Of a DNA stretch of 64,000 nucleotides, positions 63,402-64,000 are shown piece by piece. The stretch lies in the NCBI RefSeq assembly GCF_009857605.1, contig NZ_WWCT01000027.1:26165-90164 (forward strand), given 5' to 3'. The first letter of the stretch is position 1; each line of letters begins with the position of its first letter. The notes below the pieces were generated by a model. It worked only from the letters and a program-made list of their open reading frames with translations. It was not told where the DNA came from and ran no database searches. The translations under genes and the position numbers were made by a program. The DNA comes from Duganella levis (lineage in GTDB: Bacteria; Pseudomonadota; Gammaproteobacteria; Burkholderiales; Burkholderiaceae_D).

Positions 63402-63914
63402 TCAGATGGGGCGCGTGTGATCGCGGTCGACCGCGCGGCGCTGTGGCGCCAGCAGCATCCAGGTGACCACAGGCCACAGGACGACGGCGATCATGCTTTC
63501 AACGAAGTAGAACCAGCCCGGCGTTTTGCCGGAAACGCAGAAGCGCACCAGCAGCTGCACCGTTTGCGCCATCACCAGCAGCGGGAACACGTGGATGGCC
63601 TGGGTCCAGATCGGGAACCACAGCACCCGGCGGTGCAGCATGATGGCGAAGTAGGACAGCAGCGTGTAGGCCAGCGCGTTCTCGCCCAGCAGGGTGGAGT
63701 CGTGGACGTCCATCATCAGGCCGAGGAAGAAGGCGGTGCCGATGCCGACCTTGCGTGGCTGATGCACGCCCCAGAACACCAGCAGCAGCGCAACGAAGTC
63801 CGGCACGCCGACGAACTGGCCCCACGGCAGGAGGTTCAGCAGGAAGGCGCAGAACAGGCTGAAGGCGATGAATACCGGGCTGACCGGCAGCAGGATATAG
63901 TGCGGACGATTCAT
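63402..63914 (-). CDS. mreD: Rod shape-determining protein MreD
   Basis: 170-residue inner-membrane protein with five or six TM helices (FIAFSLFCAFLLNLLPWGQF, VALLLVFWGVHQPRKVGIG). The MDVHDSTLLGENALAYTLLSYFA segment is typical of betaproteobacterial MreD. It links MreC, PBP2 and RodA. Its ATG overlaps the mreC stop (ATGA). Confidence 0.94.
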   Translation of the reverse strand: MNRPHYILLPVSPVFIAFSLFCAFLLNLLPWGQFVGVPDFVALLLVFWGVHQPRKVGIGTAFFLGLMMDVHDSTLLGENALAYTLLSYFAIMLHRRVLWFPIWTQAIHVFPLLVMAQTVQLLVRFCVSGKTPGWFYFVESMIAVVLWPVVTWMLLAPQRRAVDRDHTRPI

Positions 63915-64000
63915 CGTGCCGGCTCCTTAGGTTGGGTAGCGGCAGCCGGCGCGATCGCGCGCGCAGCAGCAGGCGCGGTCGGCGCGGCGGCGGTCGGCGT
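63911..64000 (-). CDS. mreC: MreC C-terminal end (truncated by window edge)
   Basis: Only the last 29 codons are in view: a Pro/Ala/Thr-rich tail (TPTAAAPTAPAAARAIAP...KEPAR) ending at TGA, which overlaps the mreD start. Identity as mreC is inferred from position before mreD and from the low-complexity tails common on betaproteobacterial MreC. Confidence 0.75.
   Translation of the reverse strand, partial: TPTAAAPTAPAAARAIAPAAATQPKEPAR

Overview
The window is high-GC, densely coded bacterial chromosome. Gene content and order point to a betaproteobacterium of the Burkholderiales, most likely Oxalobacteraceae (Massilia/Duganella/Janthinobacterium-like). The evidence is an ntrY-ntrX pair next to rsmB and a DUF4390 gene, a DUF3567 gene, a def-fmt pair beside lysM-dprA-smg-topB, an argS-SPOR-dsbA-SDR-birA-coaX-SPOR run, and an mreCD-mrdA-rodA-rlpA cell-shape cluster. 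Most of it is core housekeeping DNA with short accessory cassettes set between. No rRNA, tRNA, CRISPR array, integrase or insertion sequence was recognised, and no stretch longer than about 300 bases lacks a gene.

Layout. 1-6.5 kb: 3' end of a TetX-like FAD monooxygenase, then (mostly minus) erpA, argC, rpsI-rplM, an OsmC-like gene, cysS, coq7 and an unknown gene. 6.6-13.3 kb: two ABC-2 type exporter operons; the second contains a permease fused to an M1 aminopeptidase domain. A perfect 42-bp inverted repeat separates it from a chemotaxis receptor. 15-21.9 kb: two small unknown genes (one exported), then the minus-strand run lysM-dprA-smg-topB. 22-24.6 kb: def-fmt, then a MerR regulator divergent from a nitroreductase, with a typical 19-bp-spacer MerR promoter.

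24.7-31.8 kb is the most accessory part. It holds a three-gene cassette (a protein with a Thr/Asp repeat tract, a 2OG-Fe(II) dioxygenase-like protein, an FkbM-type methyltransferase), a secreted DUF2145 pair, a LysR regulator divergent from a CmcJ-type oxygenase plus HCCA-isomerase-like pair, and an orphan BrnA-like antitoxin preceded by what looks like a remnant of a BrnT toxin start. 31.9-39.9 kb: metH, a second MerR regulator divergent from an alpha/beta hydrolase, an ABC exporter, and an SPW-family membrane protein. 39.9-43.5 kb: an EAL-like/HDOD protein, a Tae4-like type VI amidase effector with a tightly coupled secreted Cys-rich neighbour, and a class II glutamine amidotransferase. 43.5-49.4 kb: DUF3567, a short G3E-GTPase-like protein, and rsmB-DUF4390-ntrY-ntrX. 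49.5-56 kb: the argS to coaX/SPOR run. 56-64 kb: rlpA and a cell-elongation operon with two PBP2 and two RodA genes, in the transcription order mreC-mreD-mrdA-rodA-rodA-mrdA-rlpA.

Cell envelope functions dominate: elongasome, RlpA, SPOR proteins, DsbA, LysM and a peptidoglycan amidase effector. The candidates for undescribed biology are the repeat-protein/dioxygenase/methyltransferase cassette (24763-27699), the Tae4/secreted neighbour pair (41331-42634) and the non-tandem PBP2-RodA duplication (57184-63386).
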